Part shown: one piece after another, positions 1 to 9,100 of the stretch | Position numbering within the stretch: position 1 is the stretch's first letter | How the letters are laid out: every line of letters begins with the position of its first letter | Assembly: GCF_900107635.1 (NCBI RefSeq) | Contig: NZ_FNRD01000006.1 | Coordinates: forward strand, 62,001-126,000 | Direction of reading: 5' to 3' | DNA: 64,000 nt | Source of the DNA: Flavobacterium gillisiae | GTDB lineage: Bacteria; Bacteroidota; Bacteroidia; Flavobacteriales; Flavobacteriaceae | Position numbers and translations under genes: made by a program | The notes under the pieces: generated by a model | Databases searched by the model: none | What the model was told of the DNA's origin: nothing | Seen by the model: the letters and a program-made list of their open reading frames with translations, nothing else

Positions 1-363
1 AAAACACAAAACTTATTGACTGTTGCCATAGGGGTTTTATTAGGTGCTACTGTAACCTTAACATCAATTGGAGCCGGAGCATTAGGAACCGTTACATTAT
101 TTTTCTTGTATCCAATATTAGCAACACCAAAACTTGTTGGAACCGAGATTGCTCATGCTGTTCCATTAACTTTAGTTGCCGGTTTAGGACATGCAACCAT
201 GGGGAATTTAGACTTAGGATTATTAGGTCAATTATTAATAGGATCGCTTCCCGGAATTTTTATAGGAAGTATGCTAAGTGGTAAAGTACCCGATTTATTA
301 CTTAGAAATGCTATTGCAGGAATGTTATTCTTTGTAGGCTACAAACTTGTTTTTTTAGCTTAA
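1..363 (+). CDS. TauE/SafE family sulfite exporter-like permease, 3' part
   Basis: The reading frame is open from base 1, so the start lies outside the window and only about 120 C-terminal residues are seen. The fragment is almost entirely hydrophobic, with Gly-rich membrane segments typical of the TauE/SafE (DUF81) permease family: a TSIGAGALGT segment opens the second half, and IGSLPGIFIGSMLSGKVPD precedes the last membrane helix. Family members export sulfite, sulfoacetate or related anions, or act as general anion permeases. The neighbouring Rrf2 regulator and sulfur amino acid genes make a role in sulfur assimilation likely, but the substrate is inferred from context. The gene ends at a strong hairpin shared with the convergent Rrf2 gene. 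Confidence 0.85.
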   Translation, partial: KTQNLLTVAIGVLLGATVTLTSIGAGALGTVTLFFLYPILATPKLVGTEIAHAVPLTLVAGLGHATMGNLDLGLLGQLLIGSLPGIFIGSMLSGKVPDLLLRNAIAGMLFFVGYKLVFLA

Positions 364-380
364 AAATAATTAATTGACAC

Positions 381-421
381 AAAAAGACCCTTTCATTGTT
401 TATCCAATGAAAGGGTCTTTT
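381..421. terminator. Bidirectional intrinsic terminator
   Basis: A perfect 17-bp inverted repeat (arms 382-398 and 405-421, loop of 6) carries A-rich and T-rich flanks. It lies between the convergent TauE-like gene and the Rrf2 gene and can serve both. Confidence 0.85.
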
Positions 422-437
422 CTATATTACCTAAAAA

Positions 438-848
438 TTAAAAAGCTATATCTGCAAGCGAATTATTCTCTAGTATTTTTAATGTATTGTCTCTTACTTC
501 GGTCATTAACTTGCGTACTGCACAAGCAACCTCATCTTTACAGTCATCACATTTTTCATAAAAGTTATGACTGGCACAAGGCAATAAGGCAATCGGTCCT
601 TCAAGGATTCGGTACACTTTGGCCATATTGATGTCCTTTGGGTCTTTAATCAAATAATAACCGCCACCTTTGCCTTTTTTAGCACCCAAAAAACCAGAAT
701 GACGCAAAAGCAATAAAATACTTTCCAGAAATTTAACCGAAATATTTTCACTTTTTGCAATATCAGCAATAGCAACGGGTGTTTGATCTTCTTGGCGAGC
801 CAAAAAAGTCAAAGCTTTGATACCGTATTTAGTTTTCTTTGAAAGCAT
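438..848 (-). CDS. Rrf2 family transcriptional regulator
   Basis: A 136-residue protein with the Rrf2 winged helix at residues 1-65: the start MLSKKTKYGIKAL, the recognition region ISVKFLESILLLLRHSGFL and the wing KKGKGGGYYL. Such proteins bind DNA as dimers and often sense Fe-S clusters, redox state or O-acetylserine/cysteine status (IscR, NsrR, CymR). The C-terminal half has a cysteine group at about 91, 100, 103 and 109, one more than the three that usually hold an IscR-type cluster, so Fe-S or metal sensing is plausible. Its position between a sulfite-exporter-like permease and methionine genes suggests a regulator of sulfur assimilation. That role is inference; the family call is firm. 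Confidence 0.9.
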   Translation of the reverse strand: MLSKKTKYGIKALTFLARQEDQTPVAIADIAKSENISVKFLESILLLLRHSGFLGAKKGKGGGYYLIKDPKDINMAKVYRILEGPIALLPCASHNFYEKCDDCKDEVACAVRKLMTEVRDNTLKILENNSLADIAF

Positions 849-909
849 TGGTAAAATTTATGATTGTTGAATGCGAATTAACGATTTATAGATTTGCTTC
901 ATGACGAAT

Positions 910-1734
910 TTATAGCTTTTTTTCGTTATCGTCTAAAAATGTTTTAGCATTTAAACCCGTTATGATTTTTTTGCCTGTTTTAGCTTCTAATTCTTTCCTC
1001 GCATTTCCTGCAATTGCACCGCCTTGTTTGGCAATGATTTTACTTTCATTAAAATTTTTTGGATCCACCGCTTCTGATATTTCTTTCGTACTAGCTTCAG
1101 CCAACATATTCAAAATTAATTCGGTGTTGGTCATATTATCTCGCAAGTTTTCTTTTTTCAACCCTTTCAGTGTTTTGTATTCTTTGGTCGTTTGACCTGA
1201 CCAGGTTTTGGTAATTATATCGGTCAAACTCGCAAACTGATGCCCTTCTTTTAGACCTAATCTCTTCCATTCATCAGTTAATTCTTTGCGAATTTCAATA
1301 CTTTTTAACCGCTGATTAATCCAACTTTCGCTATAGCCAAGATTCAAATATTGTTCTAATGCTCTATCAATGGTGAGTTCAGGATCTTGCATTTCATCTA
1401 ATCGTTCATTAGCAATTTGAGCCAACCACAATTTGAACGGCTCCGCTTTGGGCGAAGGAATAGATTGTATTAAACGGAAGAGCTGTTCAGTGTCAACAAC
1501 ATCAGTCATTCGCATTTTGCCATCAGCTGCTTGCATTTTCAACCCGTGACAATTCGTCACGGTTTCATTTCCCTCAGCTTTAAGCCGTTGCTTTAGCTTA
1601 CGCCAATATCCATTCGCATCAATACTTTCGGTTAAAACAGCAATCACATCTACAATTGAAAAATACCACTTTTCTTCTTTATCACTCCATGAAGTTCGTA
1701 CTTGTTTAGCTTCAAATAATTTTATATCATCCAT
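910..1734 (-). CDS. BRO family / DinD-like protein
   Basis: A 274-residue soluble protein. The N-terminal third (residues 1-110, with KWYFSIVDVIAVLTES and EPFKLWLAQIANERLDE) is a Bro-N domain as found in phage antirepressors and in the LexA-regulated protein DinD. The C-terminal part has the DinD-like region GLKEGHQFASLTDIITKTWS and ends with a Lys-rich stretch containing GGAIAGNARKELEAKTGKK. The exact function is not established for this class; DNA binding and a link to the DNA damage response or to phage regulation are family-level expectations. It stands alone between the Rrf2 gene and a hydrolase gene, has no metabolic link to its neighbours, and may be an acquired gene. Confidence 0.8.
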   Translation of the reverse strand: MDDIKLFEAKQVRTSWSDKEEKWYFSIVDVIAVLTESIDANGYWRKLKQRLKAEGNETVTNCHGLKMQAADGKMRMTDVVDTEQLFRLIQSIPSPKAEPFKLWLAQIANERLDEMQDPELTIDRALEQYLNLGYSESWINQRLKSIEIRKELTDEWKRLGLKEGHQFASLTDIITKTWSGQTTKEYKTLKGLKKENLRDNMTNTELILNMLAEASTKEISEAVDPKNFNESKIIAKQGGAIAGNARKELEAKTGKKIITGLNAKTFLDDNEKKL

Positions 1735-1862
1735 AAATAAACTGTCTTTTTTAAACTAATTTTTAAGGCTAATATAAATGTACTAAATTCTATTACCGAA
1801 ATACACAACAGCTGTTTAATCTTACTAACAAGCATCGAAAACAATCTTAAATTTTAAATCTC

Positions 1863-2381
1863 TCATTTTAAGATTTCATCACAGATGTCTTTTACTAAAT
1901 TAGCTTCTACATACATTTCATGCTTCATATCTTTGTAAATTTCAAACGACACATCCTGCTTTTTTAACCAATCCAGACTGGGTTTATTTACATCATTTTC
2001 ACCAAATAGTAATCTAATTCGACAATTTGGCGTTTCTATTTCATTTCGCAATCTAGTTGAAGATACTGCAACCAAGTCACTAACTTTTAATCCTTTTAAA
2101 GCTGCTTTCCAAGCAATAGTCCCACCAACACTAAAGGCAAGAATTTTAATTTCTCCTTTTTCTTTATTTAATAAATTTTCTACTGCAATTTCGATTCCAC
2201 CATTCACAAACTGATTGTGGAGATTTTGTTCCGTAAAAATAGATTTATCAATCCCTCCCAATTCACAACAATCGTAATATTGAATATCAAACTTATCTTT
2301 TATTATTTCAACATAACCCAAAATCCAGTTCGATTTTTCTTTTCCCCACACGTCTGACAGGATGATTAGTTTTGGTTTCAT
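1863..2381 (-). CDS. Small alpha/beta hydrolase
   Basis: A 172-residue protein without a signal peptide, short for an alpha/beta hydrolase. A nucleophile elbow is visible at ILAFSVGGTIAWKAA (Ser near residue 83), a candidate Asp in LLFGENDVNKPS, and a candidate catalytic His in the C-terminal DMKHEMYVEA. The substrate cannot be told from the sequence. A lone gene, separated by about 130 bp from the BRO gene and about 85 bp from the exported protein gene behind it. Confidence 0.7.
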   Translation of the reverse strand: MKPKLIILSDVWGKEKSNWILGYVEIIKDKFDIQYYDCCELGGIDKSIFTEQNLHNQFVNGGIEIAVENLLNKEKGEIKILAFSVGGTIAWKAALKGLKVSDLVAVSSTRLRNEIETPNCRIRLLFGENDVNKPSLDWLKKQDVSFEIYKDMKHEMYVEANLVKDICDEILK

Positions 2382-2466
2382 TTTTTAAAGAAAGCTTAAT
2401 AATTAAATAAAAAAAGCTTCTCAAAATTTCTTTTAAAAAGCTTTAAATTAAATAATACTTTAAATT

Positions 2467-3075
2467 TTAATTAAAACGCATACCAAAAGTTAAAGATAAT
2501 TTTGATATTGCATCTTCATTCGTATCACTTTGAAAAGAACCTGATGTACCAACAAATATCTTTTCATTAATGCTATAGTTGTAGCATAATTGTGCTATCC
2601 CTCCTAAAGAAAGAGATCTTTGGGGTTCGTTATTAACAATTATAACAATTGGTACATTATAACCATTGTAAGGTGGATAATCTGTTTCATAACTATCCGT
2701 AGAATTGGATTGATATCTAATCAATACGCCTAGTTTTACACCTAAATCATGTTTGTTTGTTTTTACAAAACTATATCCTATCTTTCCAAGCACTTCAAGC
2801 CCTGCAATCGTAATGTACAATGATCTTTCATCTATTGAATTATTAGATATGGAGGAATTATCATGAAAAGTAGCTCCCAATCCTACAGAATAGGAAAAGT
2901 GTTTTTTAAAATATTTATTGTACTCGCTATAAACAACAAAACCTCCCAAATCACCTGACCCATTAAAGGAGGTTCCAATATCAAATTGAAATGATTTATT
3001 ATATGTGCTTATTTTCTTTTGAGAAACACCTTTATAACTTACAATTAAAAAAACAAAAAAGAATAAATATTTCAT
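2467..3075 (-). CDS. Exported outer-membrane beta-barrel-like protein, unknown function
   Basis: A 202-residue protein starting with a Sec signal peptide (MKYLFFFVFLIVSYKGVSQ). The rest alternates short amphipathic strands with turns: KKHFSYSVGLGATFH, HDLGVKLGVLIRYQS, SLGGIAQLCYNYSINEKIFVG, and a C-terminal strand ending KLSLTFGMRFN, where the terminal aromatic/hydrophobic pattern is typical of outer-membrane barrels. No specific family is recognised. It follows the lipoprotein gene on the same strand after 18 bp, so the two are probably co-transcribed. Confidence 0.7.
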   Translation of the reverse strand: MKYLFFFVFLIVSYKGVSQKKISTYNKSFQFDIGTSFNGSGDLGGFVVYSEYNKYFKKHFSYSVGLGATFHDNSSISNNSIDERSLYITIAGLEVLGKIGYSFVKTNKHDLGVKLGVLIRYQSNSTDSYETDYPPYNGYNVPIVIIVNNEPQRSLSLGGIAQLCYNYSINEKIFVGTSGSFQSDTNEDAISKLSLTFGMRFN

Positions 3076-3093
3076 AAAATTAAATTATATTAT

Positions 3094-4188
3094 TTATTGA
3101 TGTTTTCTTTTGATATTTATATGAGTAAGATTATAAACTTGATCCATGGGCTCAGTAAACTGAATCATTGATAACCCTAAATCATCATCTTTTTCTTTAC
3201 TTGGAATAGTTACATCAAAAGGTATTCCCCCAGGTCCAGATGCTGGAACTTTAAAAGTAACAGAAGACGATTTACCTCCATCCATTTCCATCCATTTTTC
3301 AGTTGTCCAATTACCAATAGCAGGCAGGTTCCAATTACCAACAAAATAACCATAATCATACCATTTTTTATTTCTAAAATGACTTCTTTTACGTTTATCA
3401 AATTCTTTTTCTTTAATTACAACACCTTTTGAATCTAAAATAACAATTCTAAATTCTAATTTTCCTAGAACCCATGGCTCAACAGCACCCAAATCTGTTA
3501 CTTGAATTATCCCCCCGTATTCTGGTTGTCCATCAAATCTTGATTGCGGTGTACTTGTGAAAACTTGAGAAGATATTATCTCATCTCCTACTGAAGACAT
3601 TATTACTCCTTCTTCTTCTTGTCCAATTACCCAAACATCATTTTCCCATGAAAAATCTTCAGTAATATTGTCATAAAAAATTAATTCACCATCAAAAGTT
3701 AAGACATAACCAGGACTTGAGTTGGTACCTATATCATAATCATCTTGATTTACAAGTACCATTTCTTCAGCTAATCTTGCTGTTGCAGAAGACTTTTGAT
3801 TTAATCTACTTTCTTCAATAGTTTCTGCCCTAGGATAAAAAAGCAATGGCTCAATACCACCGTTTAAAAATTTTATTTTAGTAGCCAATGCTGCTAATTC
3901 CAAAATAGACTCACTAAAACTAGGATTGTCCTTATATTCTGTAATAATTTTAGATAAATAAACATTATACTCACCATGTTCCTGTTTTAAACATTCATTC
4001 AAAACAAACTGTTTAAATTGTTTATTTTTGGACATAACCAAAATTGGAACAATCGCTTTTTGTTTTAATTCAAAGATTTCTTTTGTATTGTCATTTGTTA
4101 ATTGAGAACTCAAAACATCCCGAGATGAATTATCTTCACAACCAAACAATCCTAATGTAACCACAAATAAAATAATAAGTTTTTTCAT
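3094..4188 (-). CDS. Predicted lipoprotein of unknown function
   Basis: A 364-residue protein with a lipoprotein signal: a basic start, a hydrophobic stretch and the lipobox LFGCED (Cys near residue 17). The acidic residues right after the Cys fit the surface-export signal proposed for Bacteroidota lipoproteins. The mature part has an N-terminal helical region with Lys-rich segments, then a mixed alpha/beta part containing SSPGYVLTFDGELIFYD and a Ser/Gly-rich stretch near the C-terminus. No domain is recognised. It is the first gene of a pair with the exported beta-barrel-like protein. The two could form a lipoprotein-barrel unit, but this is inference from position only. Confidence 0.7.
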   Translation of the reverse strand: MKKLIILFVVTLGLFGCEDNSSRDVLSSQLTNDNTKEIFELKQKAIVPILVMSKNKQFKQFVLNECLKQEHGEYNVYLSKIITEYKDNPSFSESILELAALATKIKFLNGGIEPLLFYPRAETIEESRLNQKSSATARLAEEMVLVNQDDYDIGTNSSPGYVLTFDGELIFYDNITEDFSWENDVWVIGQEEEGVIMSSVGDEIISSQVFTSTPQSRFDGQPEYGGIIQVTDLGAVEPWVLGKLEFRIVILDSKGVVIKEKEFDKRKRSHFRNKKWYDYGYFVGNWNLPAIGNWTTEKWMEMDGGKSSSVTFKVPASGPGGIPFDVTIPSKEKDDDLGLSMIQFTEPMDQVYNLTHINIKRKHQ

Positions 4189-4329
4189 TTTCTTGATTTA
4201 AAATTAATAATTTTTTTCTGATATATCATAACAAAATTGAAAAGAAAAAAAACTCTTTAACAAATTATTAATAAAATATTAACAAAAAATAAAATATCAT
4301 ACAATACTCATTATCACATTTTAAAAATT

Positions 4330-5502
4330 TTAATCCAACGCCTGCTCTAAATCGGCAATGACATCTTTCACGGTTTCTAGTCCTACAGAAACACGTACCA
4401 ATCCATCAGTAATACTTACCGCTAATCTTTCATCAACTGATAATTTACTATGCGTTGTAGAGGCAGGATGTGTCACAATGGTTCTCGTGTCACCTAAATT
4501 TGGCGAAAGCGAACACAGTTTTATCTTATCTAAAAAATTTCGTCCTGCTTCTAGTCCACCTTTTATTTCGAAAGCGACAATATTACCACCCGCTTTCATC
4601 TGCTTTTGAGCAATTTCATATTGTGGATGTGATTTTAAGAACGGATATTTTACACGATTCACATTTGGATGCTGTTCTAAAAACTCAGCCACTTTCATTG
4701 CATTTTCGCAATGTCTATCTAAACGAATCGCTAACGTCTCTAAACTCTTTGATAAAACCCACGCATTAAATGGAGATAATGAAGGCCCCGTTAATCTACT
4801 AAACAAATAAATTTTATGAATCAATTCGGGTTCACCGACAGTTACACCACCTAAAACTCTTCCTTGACCATCCATTAACTTTGTAGCCGAATGAACCACT
4901 AAATGCGCTCCCCATTTTATAGGTTGCTGCAAATAAGGCGTTGCAAAACAGTTATCGATTACTAAAATCAAATTGTGCTTCTTGGCAATTTTCCCTAGCA
5001 ATTCCAAATCAATAATATCAACTGCAGGATTTGTAGGTGATTCAGCAAAAAGAATCTTTGTATCAGGCGTGATGAAACTTTCAATAGTTTCTGGCTCGTT
5101 TATATCAAAATACGATGTTTGAATATTCCACTTTGGAAAATAATTGATAAACAACGAATGTGTCGCTCCGAAAACACTACTGGAAGAGACAATATGATCA
5201 CCTGATTTCAATAATGCAGCCAAGGTTGAATACACTGCGGCCATTCCTGAAGCAAAGGCAAAACCAGCAGTTGCCCCTTCCATCTTGCACACTTTTTCCA
5301 CAAACTCGTTCGTGTTCGGGTTACTGTAACGGCTATAAATGTTTCTGTCTTTCTCTTCGGCAAATGAGGCACGCATATCTTCGGCATCTTCAAATACAAA
5401 ACTAGAAGTTAAGTATAATGGAACGGAGTGCTCTAAATATTGGGTGCGTTCTAATTGGGTACGGATGGCTTCGGTTTCAAAACCAAATTTTTCTTCGTTC
5501 AT
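4330..5502 (-). CDS. metZ: O-succinylhomoserine/O-acetylhomoserine sulfhydrylase-like PLP enzyme (MetZ-like)
   Basis: A 390-residue member of the Cys/Met metabolism PLP family (gamma-synthase/sulfhydrylase type). Visible landmarks are VPLYLTSSFVFEDAEDM, YSRYSNPN, SGMAAVYSTLAALLKSGDH, the PLP-binding Asp in LVIDNCFATP, and the Schiff-base Lys in HSATKLMDGQGRVLGG. Enzymes of this type add sulfide or cysteine to an activated homoserine on the way to methionine. The ATG at 5502, giving MNEEKFGFET, is preferred to the upstream in-frame start at 5538 because it matches the family's usual N-terminus. It is the last gene of a run with the OsmC gene and the MetX-AK-HSD fusion. Whether the substrate is the acetyl or succinyl ester is uncertain; the neighbouring acetyltransferase-like domain favours acetyl. 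Confidence 0.85.
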   Translation of the reverse strand: MNEEKFGFETEAIRTQLERTQYLEHSVPLYLTSSFVFEDAEDMRASFAEEKDRNIYSRYSNPNTNEFVEKVCKMEGATAGFAFASGMAAVYSTLAALLKSGDHIVSSSSVFGATHSLFINYFPKWNIQTSYFDINEPETIESFITPDTKILFAESPTNPAVDIIDLELLGKIAKKHNLILVIDNCFATPYLQQPIKWGAHLVVHSATKLMDGQGRVLGGVTVGEPELIHKIYLFSRLTGPSLSPFNAWVLSKSLETLAIRLDRHCENAMKVAEFLEQHPNVNRVKYPFLKSHPQYEIAQKQMKAGGNIVAFEIKGGLEAGRNFLDKIKLCSLSPNLGDTRTIVTHPASTTHSKLSVDERLAVSITDGLVRVSVGLETVKDVIADLEQALD

Positions 5503-5600
5503 GCTATTGGTTGTTAAAAGTGTACCACAGAGATTCACGAAGGAAACTCAGAGGCACACAAAAAAATAGTGAATTTTATTTAATTATAAAAGTGGATAAA

Positions 5601-6035
5601 CTAGACTTTTGCTAATTCGACCCCATTTAAAACTACTTTATAATGTATTGTTGCTGTTGGCTCTAATGTTTTAGAAACCGAGCAATATTTGTCAAAAGAT
5701 AATTGGGCTGCTTTTGCCGCTTTGTCTTCTTTAATATCTCCTTCTAAGTAAAAAACCAAGTGGATATCTTTAAACGGTTTTGCTTCTCCTACTTGCACGC
5801 GCTCACCTTCTACCTCAGCTTTGAATGAAGTGATCACTTGGCGTTGTTTTTTTAGAATCGAAATCATATCAATAGCGCTACATCCAGCAACTCCCATTAA
5901 AACTAATTCCATTGGACTTGGTCCTTGATCATCACCTCCAAATTCTGGACGGCTGTCTACGTTTACTATATGTCCTCTTTCGTTTTTTAATTCGAAATGG
6001 AAATTGTCGTTTACTCTATTTAATGTAATTTTCAT
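5601..6035 (-). CDS. OsmC/Ohr family protein
   Basis: A 144-residue OsmC-fold protein. The two redox cysteines expected of the family are present: one in MGVAGCSAIDMI (near residue 52) and one in SFDKYCSVSKTLEP (near residue 118). The start fits the family (DSRPEFGGDDQGPSPMELVLMGV). OsmC proteins reduce organic hydroperoxides with thiols, and some act on sulfur compounds. The gene lies between the MetX-AK-HSD fusion and the MetZ-like gene on the same strand with gaps near 100 bp, so it is likely co-transcribed from the SAM-I-controlled promoter. A role in protecting thiol intermediates is a reasonable guess, not shown. Confidence 0.9.
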   Translation of the reverse strand: MKITLNRVNDNFHFELKNERGHIVNVDSRPEFGGDDQGPSPMELVLMGVAGCSAIDMISILKKQRQVITSFKAEVEGERVQVGEAKPFKDIHLVFYLEGDIKEDKAAKAAQLSFDKYCSVSKTLEPTATIHYKVVLNGVELAKV

Positions 6036-6137
6036 TGTTACGTTTTTTATTTGAACGCGGATAAAACGGATTCTAAACGCGGATTTTTATTTTTTTTAAT
6101 CTGAAATCCAAAATCGTTATTCTACAATCTTAAATCA

Positions 6138-9100
6138 TTAGCCTCTATCAGACAACCTCAAAATATCTCCAAATACTCCTCTTGCAGTTACAGCAGAACC
6201 TGCTCCTGCGCCTTGAATTACAATTGGTCTATCTCCATAAGATTCGGTATATATTTCGAAGAAAGAATCAGAACCTTTCAATCCACCTAAAGCAGTATCC
6301 GAAGGTACGGAAACTAATTTTACTTCCAAAATTCCTTTGTCATGCTGCAAATCTCCAGACAACTCCCCTATGTATCTCAAAACGTGATTCGGTTTTTGTT
6401 CGCTTTTTATTTTATCGTAAATAGGATCAAACTCTTCCAATTTAGTTAAGAAATCAGCGGCACTTCCTTCACGTAAGTGTTCCGGAATTAAATTCTGAAT
6501 AGCAACCTCATCAAATTCGTTTTGTAAATCCAATTCTCTTGCTAAGATCAATAATTTTCTTCCCACGTCATTCCCGCATAAATCTTCTCTTGGGTCTGGC
6601 TCTGTGAATCCACTATCAATTGCTTCTTTTAATATTTCGCTAAACGGAACATCTTTGGCAGAGAAATGATTGAACAAATAACTCAGAGTTCCTGAGAATA
6701 CCCCTTTAATTTTTGTAATGTTTTCACCCGAAAGATGTAGTAATTTAATAGTATCAATCAATGGTAATCCTGCTCCTACATTAGTTTCGTACAAATAATT
6801 CTTTTGATTTTTTTCTAAAACACCTCTTAGTTCTTTATAAAAACCATAACTCAATGTATTAGCCACTTTATTTGATGAAATTAAATCAAAGCTACTGTCT
6901 ACTAGCGGAATATAATTTTCTACAAAAGTTGCCGATGCTGTATTATCAATAGCGATCAAATTCTCTAAATGATGTTCAGTTGCATACCCGATAATATCAT
7001 TTAAAGTGTAACCAATTCCATCAGTATCCAGCTCTTTTTTCCAGTTTGCGTTAATTCCGTTTTTATTAAGTAATACTTTTTTAGAATTGGCAATAGCAAA
7101 AACATTGAGTTTAATATCTTTTCGTTTTTCGATAGCTGCAGCTGACTCTAAGATTTGATTTATCAAAGTCCCTCCCACTAATCCATGTCCGAAAATAGCA
7201 ATATTTATTTTCTTGGCTACGCCAAAAATCTCTCCATGAATAACATTCAACGCTTTGTTTAGTTCTGATTTTTTAACCACCAAACTAACGTTCTTACCCG
7301 TTACTGTATTGTTGAAAAGAATAGGGACAATTTTGTTTTTTATCAATGCCGTGTAAGGCTTATGAAACGTGCTCAAATCCTGACCTATTATTGAAATCAC
7401 AGAAACATTGTCTACCACTGTAATCTTATTGACATCCTTAGAATAGAAATCATTTTCGAATTCCTTTTCTAATTCGATCATTGCTTTTGTTGCTTTATCA
7501 GCAGCAACCACTAGTCCAATTCCTCTTTCTGAAGAACCTTGCGAAATAATACTTACACTTATATCGTTATCCCCCATCACTCTAAAAATTCGAGCATCAA
7601 CTCCCGTTTTTCCAAGTAATCCTCTTCCTTCTAAGTTCACCAAAGAAACATTTTCTAAAACAGATAATGTTTTAATTCCGCTCGCATTAGAATTTGACGT
7701 AATTAAAGTTCCATTATTTTCGTGATTGAACGTATTCAGAATTCGAAGTGGAATATTTTTTTCTAATAACGGAATGATGGTTTTGGCGTGCAAAATATTC
7801 GCTCCAAAATTAGCAATTTCATTTGCTTCATTATAGGACAAAGATTCAATCTTTTTAGCATCTAAAACTAATTCAGGATTGGCAGTGTAAATTCCGTCAA
7901 CATGAGTGAAGTTTTGCAATTCTTCGGCATTGATATAATTAGCAACCAATGATGCCGTATAATTACTTCCGTTTCTACCTAAAGTAGTGGTTTCATATTT
8001 AACATTCGAACCAATAAAACCAGTAATCACCAAAACAACATCTTTGTTTTCTTTAAAAATTTGGATGAAATTCTTTTTAGAAACGGCGTCTAAAGGTTGT
8101 GCATCGCCAAAATTAGAATCGGTAATAATTAACTCTCTGGTGTCTGCTAGTTTAGCAGGAATACCTCTTTCATTCAATAAAAATACCAATAATTTAGCTG
8201 CAAGTACTTCGCCATGTGCTAAAACTTGATCCTGAATCTTCACGCTAAAATCGCCAATCAAGCTAACACCTTCAAAAAGCTTATCTAATTTTTCAAATTC
8301 AGTCGAAAAATCAACTTTATCAAAACCATCTTTTTGGTAGGTTTTAAAACTTTCTAAAAGCGGTTTGTAATTTCCATTTTTAACTGCAATAGTAAGAATA
8401 TCGTCCAGCTCATCCGTTGCCTTTCCTCTTGCTGAAACAACAACAGCAATTTTCTCTTGTTGCTTTATCTTACCTTCAATAATATCCAAAACGGTGTCGA
8501 TACCTTTGCCGTTTGCTAAAGATTTACCGCCAAATTTAACTATTTTCATCTGCTTTTTATTTTTGAAAACAACTTCTAATAAATTGTCTAATTGTTCATA
8601 TTCCATCAAAAAGGCATCGTGCCCATGTTGTGAGTCAATCTCACTATAGAATACATTATTTTTAAATTTTTTAATCTCGTTATAGGTTTCTCTATTCTCC
8701 TTTGCTGTAAAAAACAAATCCGAATTGATTCCTACAATGTATATATTGGCGTCCACTTTAGATATAATTGATTCTAATGTCTCGTGATTCCGAGTGATAT
8801 CAATCGTTTTTAAAAGTTGGTTCATCATCTTATATGCCGAAAGCTGAAACCTTTTTTCTAATTTTTCGCCATGGTAATTCAACCAACTTTCCACTTGAAA
8901 AGTTTCTAGTTGTATATTGATGTCTCTATTAAATTTTTCTTTGAAAGATTCTGGCGTGCGGTAGCATAACATAGCGTGAATACGCGCATCTTCGATAGGT
9001 TTTTTAGAATTATTTAGAATTTGCTCTTGCAAATAGCAATTAGCAATCAACCAGTCAGTCGCTTTCCAATCTGTAGCAATAGGAATAAAGTTTTGAGCTA

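Noticed and set aside
374-631. 85-codon ORF over the terminator and the end of the Rrf2 gene
   Set aside because: Begins in a terminator hairpin and is antisense to the Rrf2 coding sequence.
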